64,000 nucleotides of DNA from Pedobacter lusitanus (GCF_040026395.1 NZ_CP157278.1:3596001-3660000), one strand, 5' to 3'; shown: positions 34,736 through 43,434, counted from the first letter of the stretch. Numbers and translations are program-made. Notes: generated by a model not told the origin, from the sequence alone.

Positions 34736-36282
34736 TAGTGAACGTCAACCGGGATGTCCACGTTCTTTTTGAATTTCTGCAGATAAAGCAGTGGAATAGA
34801 ACATAACAGAACCAGTCCAACCAGCCAGTATGCATCACTGTAAGTTAGCAGCAATGCCTGTTTGGTCACTGTGCCATCGATTGCTTTAATTGCCATCATT
34901 TTAGCATCAAGCATGCTGTATCCTTTAGACATAAAGTTTCGGATAAAGGCATTCAGTCTATCTGTAAATGCAGGGTTATATTCGTTTACATTTGCCAGAA
35001 GACTACTTCTGTGGAAGCCCTGACGGGTATGAATCAGTGTAGTTAAAGCTGCGATACCAAAAGATCCGCCTAACTGTCTCATCATGTTGTTTAGTCCTGA
35101 ACCCTGACCAATTTCTGCACCTTTAAGATCCTGTATAGCCAGTGTTGTTAACGGAACAAACAATAAGGCCATACCAATACCTCTGATAACCAGTGGCAGG
35201 AAGAAATCACCTGTTCCTGAAGAAAGGGTTGATTTGCTCAGCATATTACAGAAAACAAAGAACAGGAACATACCCATCGTTGCCATAAATTGTGCCGGGA
35301 TACCCTTTTTAAGGAATATACCAATAAATGGCATCATTGCTATGGTGCAAAGACCACCAGGGAATAATAATTCTCCTGTTTGTAAAGCAGAGAAACCTAG
35401 CAGGTTCTGACAGAAAACAGGGAAAACGAACACAGATCCATAAAGTCCGAAACCGAGAATAAACGAGGTGACCAGACCAATGGAGAAACTTCTGTGGCGC
35501 AGAATTTTAAAGTTTACAATCGGGTGGTCTGTTGACATTTCCCGCCATATGAACAATAATAAACCCAGTACTGAAGCTATTGACAAGGCAATAATATAGG
35601 GAGTTGCGAACCAATCTTCACTTTCTCCTTTTTCCAGTACGGTTTGTAAGCTACCCACTGCAATTGCCAGTAATGCGATACCCCACCAGTCGACAGGTAG
35701 ACCCTGCCCATCCTTAGGGGTAGCCCTTATATAGGTTATGGTACAGTAGGCGGCGAGAATTCCGACGGGGATATTTACATAAAATATCCATGGCCATGAA
35801 CTGATGTCCAGAATATATCCTCCGATAGTTGGTCCTACAGTTGGTCCTACAACAGCACCTAATCCAAATAATGCTGTGGCAATACCTATATCTTCACGTG
35901 GCCAGGTTTCTATCAGAATTGCCTGTGCAGTAGAGATTAATCCACCTCCGGCAATCCCCTGAAGAATACGGAATAAAACCAGTTCACCCAGTGAAGTCGC
36001 ATTCCCGCACAGGAATGAGGCTATCGTAAAGACAATAATGGAGGTAAGGAAATAATTTTTACGCCCGAAACGACTGCCAAGCCATCCTGACATAGGCAGG
36101 ACTATTACGTTCGCAACGGCATATCCTGTTGATAACCAGGCGACATCCTCGAGGGTTGCACCCAGGTTACCCTGAATTTGTGGTAAAGCCACGTTTACAA
36201 TAGTGGTATCAATCAGCTCCAGTAAGGAAGCTGTGATCACTGTAAACGTGATTATCCATTTTTTTAAACCATGCTCGGCCAT
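34735..36282 (-). CDS. emrB: DHA2 family MFS multidrug efflux permease (EmrB/QacA type)
   Basis: The 515-aa protein has about 14 hydrophobic segments, with LIDTTIVNVALPQIQGNLGA at the first helix (conserved D in motif D1), the motif A GWLGSRFGRKN, and motif C as FGLGAVVGPTVGPTIGGYI. That combination is the drug:H+ antiporter-2 group. It works with the adjacent HlyD-type adaptor and TolC protein as a tripartite pump. The start is 4 nt after the adaptor stop codon. The substrate is unknown and the symbol is by family. Confidence 0.88.
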   Translation of the reverse strand: MAEHGLKKWIITFTVITASLLELIDTTIVNVALPQIQGNLGATLEDVAWLSTGYAVANVIVLPMSGWLGSRFGRKNYFLTSIIVFTIASFLCGNATSLGELVLFRILQGIAGGGLISTAQAILIETWPREDIGIATALFGLGAVVGPTVGPTIGGYILDISSWPWIFYVNIPVGILAAYCTITYIRATPKDGQGLPVDWWGIALLAIAVGSLQTVLEKGESEDWFATPYIIALSIASVLGLLLFIWREMSTDHPIVNFKILRHRSFSIGLVTSFILGFGLYGSVFVFPVFCQNLLGFSALQTGELLFPGGLCTIAMMPFIGIFLKKGIPAQFMATMGMFLFFVFCNMLSKSTLSSGTGDFFLPLVIRGIGMALLFVPLTTLAIQDLKGAEIGQGSGLNNMMRQLGGSFGIAALTTLIHTRQGFHRSSLLANVNEYNPAFTDRLNAFIRNFMSKGYSMLDAKMMAIKAIDGTVTKQALLLTYSDAYWLVGLVLLCSIPLLYLQKFKKNVDIPVDVH

Positions 36283-36286
36283 TTTT

Positions 36287-37351
36287 TTAGTCTTTTGTAG
36301 TTACAGAAACTTTAACACTCATACCCGGACGTAATTTGTCCAGAACTTCTTTTGAGGCCTTAAGTTTTATTTTTACAGGTATACGTTGTACAACTTTAAC
36401 AAAGTTACCTGTAGCGTTATCAGGAGGAAGCAATGAACCTTTTGCTCCGGTAACAGGAGAGAAGTTATAAACTTCTGCTTCTATTTTCTGATCAGGGAAC
36501 GCGTCAACTTCAACTTCAACTTTTAAACCTGCGCGGATGTCCTGCAACTGGGTTTCTTTAAAGTTTGCGGTTACATAAAGACTGTTTTCATTCACGATAG
36601 AAAATAAAGACTGACCTGCCTGGATTAACTGACCTTTCTGGATACTTTTCTTAGAAACGATTCCTGTTGCCGGTGCTTTAATCTCTGTATAAGATAATTG
36701 TAATTTAGCAAAATCAACATCAGACTGGTGCTGAGATACGCTATTGCTGCTTACCGCAAGTTGAGATTTTGTTGTGCCGATTTGTTTAAGGGCAACTGTA
36801 TACTGATCCTGAGCAGCATTATAAGCAGCCTGAGCAACATCTCTTGTCGCTTTAGCCTGGTCAAATTGCTGTTGAGTGATTGATCCGTCTTTAATCAGGT
36901 TTGCATAGCGATCATAATCTTTTTGTGCCTGCCATAATTTTACTTTGGCAGATTCAATATTAGCTTTAGCTGTACCTGTATTGGCTGCAGTAGCAATAAT
37001 CTGAGATTCTGAAACGCCAACACCGGCATCAGCACCTTTCTGACCGGCCATAGCTTGTTCTAATTTGACTTTATAGTCTCTGTCGTCTAAAGTAACCAGT
37101 ATCTGGCCTTCATTAACTTTAGTGTTCTCTTCAAATTTAATGTCCTTTACATAGCCACCTACACGTGCTACTACCGGACTGATATCACCGTCTATCTGTG
37201 CATCGTCAGTATCTACGTGATTTCTGTAGTACATGTATTCTTTTATGCCGAAGATGGCACCTGCAATTAGCAGTACTGTTAATATTATAGGGACAATTTT
37301 ACTTTTCTTTTTTGGTTCAATTGTCTGTTCCGTTGTCGATTCTGTTGTCAT
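36287..37351 (-). CDS. emrA: HlyD/EmrA family membrane fusion protein
   Basis: The 354-aa protein has one N-terminal membrane helix (about residues 18-37), then YYRNHVDTDDAQIDGDISPV, the EmrA signature, two lipoyl halves (VNEGQILVTLDDRDY and IKAPATGIVSKKSIQKGQ) and a long coiled-coil hairpin between them. It links the EmrB-like pump to the TolC protein. It follows tolC by 16 nt in the leftward operon. Confidence 0.9.
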   Translation of the reverse strand: MTTESTTEQTIEPKKKSKIVPIILTVLLIAGAIFGIKEYMYYRNHVDTDDAQIDGDISPVVARVGGYVKDIKFEENTKVNEGQILVTLDDRDYKVKLEQAMAGQKGADAGVGVSESQIIATAANTGTAKANIESAKVKLWQAQKDYDRYANLIKDGSITQQQFDQAKATRDVAQAAYNAAQDQYTVALKQIGTTKSQLAVSSNSVSQHQSDVDFAKLQLSYTEIKAPATGIVSKKSIQKGQLIQAGQSLFSIVNENSLYVTANFKETQLQDIRAGLKVEVEVDAFPDQKIEAEVYNFSPVTGAKGSLLPPDNATGNFVKVVQRIPVKIKLKASKEVLDKLRPGMSVKVSVTTKD

Positions 37352-37367
37352 TTCTAGATGGATTATA

Positions 37368-38684
37368 TTATTGAGAAATTTTTCCTGTTGATTTTAATAA
37401 AGTATAGTAGGCAAGTCCTGCATCGGCTTTTGCCAGTTCTAAATTGATCTTTGCCTGGTATAAAAGCGTTTCAGCATCAATTCTGTCAATAGCAGAAGCT
37501 ACGTTGTTTTTGTATTTTGATTCGAGTAATCTGTCATTTTCCGTTGCCTGATCAATCGATGTTTCCAATACTTTAATTTTGTTTTTAGCTACCTGGTAAC
37601 TCTGGTAGTTTCTGTTGATTTCAGTTTTTACATTATCAGATTGTATATCTTTCTGCAGAACGATACTTTTCTGCTGAACTCTTGCTTCTGTAACTTTGTG
37701 TTTATTGGTCCACAATGTGCCTATATTCCAGGAAAGTGTGGCACTAGCTGTCATCGGCATGATATAATCGTGAGATTTTGGAAGCAAGCTACCGTTAGGA
37801 TTGATATAATAAACATCTGCTCCAATACCAAATGTTGGTGTAGCATTCGCTTTGACCGATTTAATATCTATTTCGGCAACTTTATTGCGAAGATCAAGTT
37901 CTCTCAATTCCTGACGATAGGCTAATGCCTGATCAATGTAAGAATTCAATGGAGCTACCTCTTTCTGACCAACCGACGGATCAGTAATATCAATTTCTGT
38001 ATCTTCAGGTAAACCTAAAAGAATATCAAGATTATAATTGATAACCTTGCGGTTGCTTTCTATATCCAGATCTGTCAGTGTAATATTTGCCTGTTGCAAT
38101 TGAAATCTCAGGACGTCATTTTTTGTAACGATACCTTGTTCAAAAAAGCGCTGAGATTGCTTTAGCTGACTGGCAATTGAGGCTAAATTCTGATTTACAA
38201 CTTTTTTACTTTGTGCTACCTTGTATAGTGAATAATAGGTGTCGATAACTGCATAAGTTACTTCTTCCTGATTTTTATCCGCGTCAAGACGGGCAACATC
38301 TGCCAGTAATTTGGTGCTCTGTCTGGCATATTTCATCTTACCACCACCATAAACCAACTGTTGTACCGATGCCGTACCTACAAAGGCGTTAGCACGTTTA
38401 GGCAGGAATATAGGGCTGCCGCCATCTAAGACCAATTGATTAGCAGGGATTTCTGCGTGATTATACATTACACTGGCTTTTGCAGTTGGCAGTGAGTTGT
38501 CTTTGGTCACGTCCAGTTTTGCCATTGCTTCTTCAATTTTATTCTGAGATAGCTTTAGATTCTTGCTGTTTTCTATCCCTAACTGAATCGCTTCCTGAAG
38601 CGTCAGTTTCTTTACATTCTGTGCATAGAGCATGCCCGGCAGCAAGAGAGCGAAGCAACTCATTTTAATTGTTTTGTGTATCAT
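37368..38684 (-). CDS. TolC family outer-membrane efflux protein (MFS system)
   Basis: The 438-aa protein has a signal peptide (ending MLYAQ) and two TolC helical repeats, including LTLQEAIQLGIENSKNLKLS at the mature N-terminus, the usual OEP start. It would form the exit duct for the EmrAB-like pump. It overlaps the tetR stop by 4 nt and is therefore probably translated in coupling with the repressor. Confidence 0.9.
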   Translation of the reverse strand: MIHKTIKMSCFALLLPGMLYAQNVKKLTLQEAIQLGIENSKNLKLSQNKIEEAMAKLDVTKDNSLPTAKASVMYNHAEIPANQLVLDGGSPIFLPKRANAFVGTASVQQLVYGGGKMKYARQSTKLLADVARLDADKNQEEVTYAVIDTYYSLYKVAQSKKVVNQNLASIASQLKQSQRFFEQGIVTKNDVLRFQLQQANITLTDLDIESNRKVINYNLDILLGLPEDTEIDITDPSVGQKEVAPLNSYIDQALAYRQELRELDLRNKVAEIDIKSVKANATPTFGIGADVYYINPNGSLLPKSHDYIMPMTASATLSWNIGTLWTNKHKVTEARVQQKSIVLQKDIQSDNVKTEINRNYQSYQVAKNKIKVLETSIDQATENDRLLESKYKNNVASAIDRIDAETLLYQAKINLELAKADAGLAYYTLLKSTGKISQ

Positions 38685-39301
38685 TTTTGGGGTGTTAAAT
38701 AGGTGGTGACCAGATCTTTCAGATGTGCGATTAAGCGGTCAGTTAAAATTTCTTTGTCTTTTGGAATGGTAATGTCTAAAATTGATCCCTGTGTAATTTT
38801 TGACGGCATGGTAGCGACACTGCTGATGGTACCCATAATCGTTGCAATCAGCATTCTGGTATCTATAGATTTAAATGTTCCGTCGGCAATTCCACTATTG
38901 ATTATGGTTTCAATAACCTGCATATTTCCAGACATTGCATCTTTCAGTCTCAGGCACATTTCGGGGCGCTGAGCAAGAGAAATTTCTCTGTACATCATTT
39001 TATGAAACGGGATGTCTGAAAGAATACGTCTGGTATATCCTTCAATTACCTTTATCAATTTTTCTAACGGAAGACACTGGTCTTCACTGATACTGACTAA
39101 TTGTGCTTTAAAACCCTGAACTCTTTCGTTGATTACTTCCAGAAAGACACCTTCCTTCGATCCAAAGTAATAATTGATCATGGACATGTTTGCCCCTGAT
39201 TCTTTAGCTATCTGGCGGGTTGAAGTTCCTTCATATCCCAACTCAGAAAACAATTTTTGAGCAGCAATTAATATGCTCGTTCTTTTATCTGGCTTTTCCA
39301 T
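38681..39301 (-). CDS. TetR/AcrR family repressor of the emrAB-like operon
   Basis: The 206-aa protein starts MEKPDKRTSILIAAQKLFSE, with the helix-turn-helix GTSTRQIAKESGANMSMINYYFGSKEGVF at about residues 24-52. The C-terminal half resembles the CecR/YbiH type. A TTG at 39319 would add six residues but falls in the -7 promoter element, so the ATG at 39301 is chosen. It is the first gene of the tetR-tolC-emrA-emrB unit and has a 16-bp palindrome in its promoter, so autoregulation is likely. Confidence 0.88.
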   Translation of the reverse strand: MEKPDKRTSILIAAQKLFSELGYEGTSTRQIAKESGANMSMINYYFGSKEGVFLEVINERVQGFKAQLVSISEDQCLPLEKLIKVIEGYTRRILSDIPFHKMMYREISLAQRPEMCLRLKDAMSGNMQVIETIINSGIADGTFKSIDTRMLIATIMGTISSVATMPSKITQGSILDITIPKDKEILTDRLIAHLKDLVTTYLTPQK

Positions 39302-39316
39302 TGTGATTTGATGGGA

Positions 39317-39324
39317 CAAAATTA
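39317..39324 (-). promoter_or_regulatory. -7 promoter element (TAATTTTG, minus strand) of the tetR-emr operon
   Basis: On the minus strand TAATTTTG matches TAnnTTTG. It lies directly downstream (transcription sense) of the palindrome and about 15 nt before the tetR ATG. No clear -33 TTG is present. Confidence 0.6.
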
Positions 39325-39325
39325 A

Positions 39326-39341
39326 TCAATCGATCGATTGA
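39326..39341. promoter_or_regulatory. Putative TetR operator: 16-bp perfect palindrome
   Basis: TCAATCGATCGATTGA is a perfect 16-bp inverted repeat touching the -7 element of the leftward tetR promoter. Position and symmetry are those of a repressor operator. It differs from the O1/O2 sites of the other efflux operon. Confidence 0.7.
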
Positions 39342-39450
39342 ATTGATAAAAGATTTATGATCTGGATCACAAATTACAATGAACTGACAATATTAGCAGG
39401 CCATTATTTTTGATAAAGCCCTGAATTCTTTCTTATTTGAAATAAATCAA

Positions 39451-39458
39451 TACCTTTG
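39451..39458 (+). promoter_or_regulatory. -7 promoter element (TACCTTTG) before the small membrane protein gene
   Basis: TACCTTTG matches the -7 consensus 19 nt before the ATG at 39478. The -33 element is not at the usual place. Confidence 0.5.
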
Positions 39459-39477
39459 GATCATCAATATTTTAAGG

Positions 39478-39660
39478 ATGATTAAAGAAGAAAATAACAA
39501 AAGTTTTGATTGGGTTTATTCAGTTTTAGGCCTTGTATGTGGAATAGCTACTGCGGCAGTTATTTCTGGTAGTTTCCTGTGGTCACTTTTTGGTGGCGTT
39601 TTAGGATTGATTATGGGAGCAGTTTTCCTGAGTTCAATCGTAAAAGGGCGTAAATATTAA
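39478..39660 (+). CDS. Small membrane protein of unknown function
   Basis: The 60-aa protein has two adjacent hydrophobic stretches (about residues 14-32 and 34-52) rich in Gly and Ala, a charged N-terminus and a KGRKY tail. I recognise no family. A promoter -7 element precedes it and DUF2911 follows 30 nt later on the same strand, which supports a real gene and a possible common transcript. Confidence 0.65.
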   Translation: MIKEENNKSFDWVYSVLGLVCGIATAAVISGSFLWSLFGGVLGLIMGAVFLSSIVKGRKY

Positions 39661-39690
39661 TTTAACCCGTTTATAAAATATCTTTATAAG

Positions 39691-40251
39691 ATGAAAAAGC
39701 TCAATCTGTTTCTTGTAATGGCATTATTTGCCTTTACTGTTAATGCGCAGGATGTTAAATTCCCAGGCCTGGACACAAGCCCCGCAGATATTGCTTATTT
39801 TCCTTTAAATGCTGCTAAAGTAAAAAAGGGAGATAATTCTGCGCCGCTAATCAAAGTAATTTATTCAAGACCTTCAGTGAAAGGCCGTGAAATATTCGGG
39901 AAACTGGAACCTTATGGACAGGTATGGAGAGCTGGTGCAAATGAAAGCACGGAAATCAGATTTTTTAAACCGGTAGTTATCGGTGGTAAAACTATTCCTG
40001 CAGGTGCTTATAGTTTATTTGCTATTCCTGAACAGGATAAATGGACTGTGATTATTAATAAACAGACTGATCGCTGGGGTGCATATACTTATGATGAAAG
40101 TAAAGATGTAGTCAGAGTATCAGTACCAGTTAAACCTTTAACAACAGTTGTTGAGGCGCTGGCAATTACTTTCACTCCAAATGCATCAGGAGCAAATCTT
40201 ATTATCGGATGGGATAAAACTTCGGTTGAAGTGCCCGTAACGATTAAATAA
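39691..40251 (+). CDS. DUF2911 domain-containing secreted protein
   Basis: The 186-aa protein has a signal peptide (ending VNAQ) and the DUF2911 core: IKVIYSRPSVKGREIFGKL, YGQVWRAGANESTEI, and IPAGAYSLFAIP. The family is common in Bacteroidota and its function is unknown. It is the last gene before a very strong bidirectional terminator. Confidence 0.88.
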   Translation: MKKLNLFLVMALFAFTVNAQDVKFPGLDTSPADIAYFPLNAAKVKKGDNSAPLIKVIYSRPSVKGREIFGKLEPYGQVWRAGANESTEIRFFKPVVIGGKTIPAGAYSLFAIPEQDKWTVIINKQTDRWGAYTYDESKDVVRVSVPVKPLTTVVEALAITFTPNASGANLIIGWDKTSVEVPVTIK

Positions 40252-40269
40252 TTTAAATCTCAGTTGAGT

Positions 40270-40315
40270 ATATAAAAAAAGAGGGAGACCATATGGTCTC
40301 CCTCTTTTTTTATAT
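40270..40315. terminator. 46-bp perfect palindrome, bidirectional terminator
   Basis: Positions 40270-40315 form an uninterrupted inverted repeat with an ATAT centre. A GAGGGAGACC/GGTCTCCCTC core is flanked by A7 and T7 and then by ATAT. It separates the convergent DUF2911 and SMR genes and should end transcription from both sides. Confidence 0.9.
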
Positions 40316-40336
40316 CGTTTTTATGCTGTCAGCAAT

Positions 40337-40663
40337 TTAATGGGCACTACCGGCAAAGAATTTCAAACCCAGTATAGAAGCAATCAGTGTCGCGATAAAA
40401 AATATCCGCCAGAAATTTGCCGGCTCATCAAAATATAAAATACCGACGATAACAGTTCCAACAGCACCTATGCCGGTCCAGACCGCATATGCAGTACCCA
40501 TTGGTAAAGTCTGAGTTGCTTTGTTTAAGAAGAAGAAGCTTAATGTAATACAGGCGAAGAATGCAATACTCCACTTCAGGTTAGAAAAGTTATTGGAAAG
40601 CTTAAGACTGGTCGTAAATCCAACCTCAAATAAGCCTGCAATAATCAAAATGATCCAGTTCAT
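40337..40663 (-). CDS. SMR family multidrug efflux protein (SugE/EmrE-like)
   Basis: The 108-aa protein has four hydrophobic helices, the membrane-embedded Glu in LIIAGLFEVGFTTSLKLS, and AYAVWTGIGAVGTVIVGILY. This is the small multidrug resistance family. KLS and WTGIGAVG fit the SugE/Gdx (guanidinium exporter) branch. The frame extends to a GTG at 40681, but that falls in a -7 element (TATTTTTG on the minus strand, 40681-40688), so the ATG at 40663 is used. No guanidine riboswitch is evident in the short leader. Confidence 0.88.
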   Translation of the reverse strand: MNWIILIIAGLFEVGFTTSLKLSNNFSNLKWSIAFFACITLSFFFLNKATQTLPMGTAYAVWTGIGAVGTVIVGILYFDEPANFWRIFFIATLIASILGLKFFAGSAH

Positions 40664-40680
40664 AATTTTATAATTTGACA

Positions 40681-40688
40681 CAAAAATA
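40681..40688 (-). promoter_or_regulatory. -7 promoter element (TATTTTTG, minus strand) of the SMR gene
   Basis: The complement of CAAAAATA reads TATTTTTG, about 18 nt before the ATG at 40663. The nearest TTG upstream is 26 nt away, longer than usual. Confidence 0.5.
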
Positions 40689-40733
40689 CGGCGTATTACC
40701 GCTGTGGTTTTTTACAAATGTTAAAAAATGAAC

Positions 40734-41300
40734 TTATTTGATTTCAGCCCTTATTCTGCTCAGGGTAACCTGTGTGACGCCCAGGTAAGAGGCAATATAT
40801 CCCAGAGGTATACGCTGAATCAGCAATGGGTCTGTTTGCAATAAGTCAATATATCGCTCTTTAGCAGGTTTAAATAGTCTTCCAATATAGCTTTCCTCTG
40901 TTTTAATCAGAATAAGCTCGGCAAGTTTTCTGCCCCAGTTGGCCAGTTCTGTATTTGAATTGTATAAGGTTTCAAGTACCTCAGTCTTTAATTCATAGAG
41001 TAGGCAATTCTCGAGCAATTCTATATTTTCATATCCGGGAGTATTGTTAATATAGCTATGATAGGATAGAATAATATCACCTTCCATACCGAACCAAAAG
41101 GTAATCCGGTTGTCCCGGCCATCTACGTAGGCGCGTGCCACTCCCTGTTCTATGAAATATAGGGAGCGTTCTACCTTTTCAGCCTTGATAATCAGATGAT
41201 TTTTAGGTAGTTCCACAGCCTTTAATTCTTTCAGCAGCAGATTTAAGTGCAAATCCTTGAGAGGGTAAATGCTTTTGATCGTATTGAGGGTATTTTGCAA
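40734..41300 (-). CDS. Crp/Fnr family transcriptional regulator
   Basis: The 188-aa protein has a cyclic-nucleotide-binding beta-roll (IIKAEKVERSLYFIEQGVARAYV) and a C-terminal helix-turn-helix (IPLGYIASYLGVTQVTLSRIRAE). No Cys cluster for an iron-sulfur centre is seen, so it is Crp-like rather than Fnr-like. The nucleotide-binding RxS motif is not clear, as is common in Bacteroidota members. It is the last gene of the leftward kinase-DinB-thioesterase unit, 13 nt after the thioesterase. Confidence 0.86.
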   Translation of the reverse strand: MQNTLNTIKSIYPLKDLHLNLLLKELKAVELPKNHLIIKAEKVERSLYFIEQGVARAYVDGRDNRITFWFGMEGDIILSYHSYINNTPGYENIELLENCLLYELKTEVLETLYNSNTELANWGRKLAELILIKTEESYIGRLFKPAKERYIDLLQTDPLLIQRIPLGYIASYLGVTQVTLSRIRAEIK

Positions 41301-41313
41301 AATGCTATGTCAG

Positions 41314-41739
41314 TTATTTGATTTTAGGAATGACCGCAACAGTTAAGCGACTGATACAATTCATTTTTCCTCTGTCGTCGTAAATTTTTATTTCCCAGAC
41401 ATGCGTTTTAGCCCCTTTATGCAGAGATTTACAGATTCCGGTAACTTTTCCGCTTTTAACAGGGCGTAAGTGATTCGCATTGATTTCCAGGCCTACTGCC
41501 TGAAACAGTTCCGGATCTATGCACATGTATGAAGCTATACTGCCTAATGTTTCTGCGAGGACTACAGAGGCCCCGCCATGCAGGATGCCTGCCGGCTGAT
41601 GAGTCCGTTCATCCACAGGCATTGTTGCTGTTACTGAGTCTTCACCGATTTCTGTAAACCGGATATCAAGAAGGCCACCCAGATGATTCTTGGGTCTGTC
41701 ATTCAACTGTTCAGGGGTAAATTCGGAAAACCAGATCAT
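41314..41739 (-). CDS. Hot-dog fold thioesterase (PaaI / DHNA-CoA thioesterase type)
   Basis: The 141-aa single hot-dog domain has HQPAGILHGGASVVLAETLGS (HGG motif with catalytic Glu) and INANHLRPVKSGKVTGI. It resembles EntH/YdiI/MenI, which hydrolyse acyl-CoA or DHNA-CoA, but the substrate is not known and no menaquinone genes are near. It overlaps the DinB gene by 4 nt. Confidence 0.85.
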   Translation of the reverse strand: MIWFSEFTPEQLNDRPKNHLGGLLDIRFTEIGEDSVTATMPVDERTHQPAGILHGGASVVLAETLGSIASYMCIDPELFQAVGLEINANHLRPVKSGKVTGICKSLHKGAKTHVWEIKIYDDRGKMNCISRLTVAVIPKIK

Positions 41740-42239
41740 AAATATCTTTCGTTAATAATTTGTGTATGGTGCATCAGGTGCCCGGCAATCACATACAGTA
41801 ATGCCCGAACTGAAATTTGTCTTTCGGAGGCTGTTCCGCTGCGATTTAAGTCATGATCATTCAATGATTTGAAAAGGTAAAGATTGGCTTTTCTCAGCAG
41901 TCTGAATTCTTCTGCAAAGCTATCCAGTGCGCGGTCCGCAAAATGTGCATTGGCAACATAATCGTCCTCTTCGAAACCTGGCAGTGCGGTTTGTTCAAGG
42001 CGGGAAAAACTGGTTAGGCGATAAACTAAAATCCGCTCAGTATCAATAATATGCCCTGCCATCTCTTTTAGTGTCCATTTGCCGGGAGCATAGGCATAAT
42101 CAGCCTTTGCTTTCAGTGTACGGATGAAATCGGGGAATTCATCTGCCTGACGTTCTAATAATTCAAGGATGTCTCCGTTAACTTTTTCAATGTAAGTCAA
42201 TGCCCATACCGGGTATTCGTTTGGTTGAGGTCGGTTCAT
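41736..42239 (-). CDS. DinB family protein
   Basis: The 167-aa four-helix-bundle protein has the metal-site histidines spaced as KEMAGHIIDTERI and IAGHLMHHTQIINERYL. DinB/YfiT proteins act as metal-dependent thiol transferases or have unknown roles. Its first 53 nt overlap the 3' end of the upstream histidine kinase gene in a different frame. The conserved core starts after the overlap, and the ATG at 42239 is the only plausible start. Confidence 0.85.
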   Translation of the reverse strand: MNRPQPNEYPVWALTYIEKVNGDILELLERQADEFPDFIRTLKAKADYAYAPGKWTLKEMAGHIIDTERILVYRLTSFSRLEQTALPGFEEDDYVANAHFADRALDSFAEEFRLLRKANLYLFKSLNDHDLNRSGTASERQISVRALLYVIAGHLMHHTQIINERYL

Positions 42240-43434
42240 ATTTTATACTGCTTTTTAGGATGATACGAAAGGTAGTGCCTTTGCCTAATTCGGAGTCTTT
42301 GACAAAGATTTGTCCACTATGATAATTTTCTACTATACGTTTGGTTAGGGACAGTCCCAGTCCCCAGCCTCTTTTCCTGGTCGTATAGCCCGGTTGGAAA
42401 ACGGCGTCAAATTTGGATCTTGGAATGCCTTTCCCGGTATCAGAAATGTCAATAAATACTTCTTCTTTGGCCAGGTGCTCAATAATGTTAACAGTGATAT
42501 GTCCTTCATTTTCAATAGCATTGGCTGCGTTTTTAAGCAGATTTTCTGTTACCCAGTCAAAAAGAGGGATATTAAGCATCGCTCGTACCTGGTCATCACC
42601 AGTAATAGTAAAAATTACTTTATCTGAAGTTCTTAGCTGGAAGTATTGAATAAAATTGCTGATTACAGAATAAACAACATGATCTTCGAGCACGGGTTTT
42701 GAACCGATTTTGGAAAAGCGATCTGTGATCACTTCCAGTCTTTTAAGGTCATTCTCCATTTCAGCAATCAGTGGATCATCTTCTGCATTAAAACGGGATT
42801 TCATGAGTTCTATCCATGCCATTAATGAAGAAATAGGGGTGCCTAGCTGGTGAGCTGTTTCTTTTGCCATCCCGACCCACACCTGGTCCTGTTCTGATCT
42901 TCTTGCTGAGCTGAAAGCAACATAGGCTGTTAGTAAAAATAACGCAATTACACCAAGCTGTATGAAAGGGAAATAACGTAACTGGGTTAAAATAAAAGAG
43001 TCTTTATGATAGATATGCCATATTTTTCCGTCCAGACCAATGATTGGTGTACCAGGATATTGCGCTTTCATCTGTCGGAGTTCTCTTTCAAAATAAGCCG
43101 GATCATAAGTTTTTTTTGACTGCTTCTCTACATCATAATTGGTCTTTCCGGTATCCAGACCAAGATAAGTCGAGATAATCCCGTCTCCGTCAGTCATTAT
43201 TACCGGAAGTTTGTTGTTTTTGGTAATTGTTTCAATCAGGTCTGTATAACGATCATCATCGTACATAACCAGAGCCTGCTCAGTTACTTTTACAAACAGC
43301 TGGAACTGAACCTGTTCTTCGCGTTCCATCTTTTTCACGAAAAAGTCACTGTAGAACACCGATGCGGTTCCAATTACAATCGCAAAAATGAGGAGGAAAA
43401 ACTTCCAGCGGCGCTTTTTTTCGTAAGGATTCAT
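42187..43434 (-). CDS. Membrane sensor histidine kinase
   Basis: The 415-aa protein has TM1 (about residues 10-30), a periplasmic sensor region of roughly 120 residues, TM2 (near 160-180) and a kinase core with the H-box ETAHQLGTPISSLMAWIE, N-box NLLKNAANAIE, DTGKGIP and RGWGLGLSL. The frame continues to 43464, but MNPYEKKRRWKF from 43434 gives a normal membrane-protein start. No response regulator is adjacent, so it is an orphan kinase by position. It is the first gene of a four-gene leftward unit. Confidence 0.88.
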   Translation of the reverse strand: MNPYEKKRRWKFFLLIFAIVIGTASVFYSDFFVKKMEREEQVQFQLFVKVTEQALVMYDDDRYTDLIETITKNNKLPVIMTDGDGIISTYLGLDTGKTNYDVEKQSKKTYDPAYFERELRQMKAQYPGTPIIGLDGKIWHIYHKDSFILTQLRYFPFIQLGVIALFLLTAYVAFSSARRSEQDQVWVGMAKETAHQLGTPISSLMAWIELMKSRFNAEDDPLIAEMENDLKRLEVITDRFSKIGSKPVLEDHVVYSVISNFIQYFQLRTSDKVIFTITGDDQVRAMLNIPLFDWVTENLLKNAANAIENEGHITVNIIEHLAKEEVFIDISDTGKGIPRSKFDAVFQPGYTTRKRGWGLGLSLTKRIVENYHSGQIFVKDSELGKGTTFRIILKSSIKYEPTSTKRIPGMGIDLH

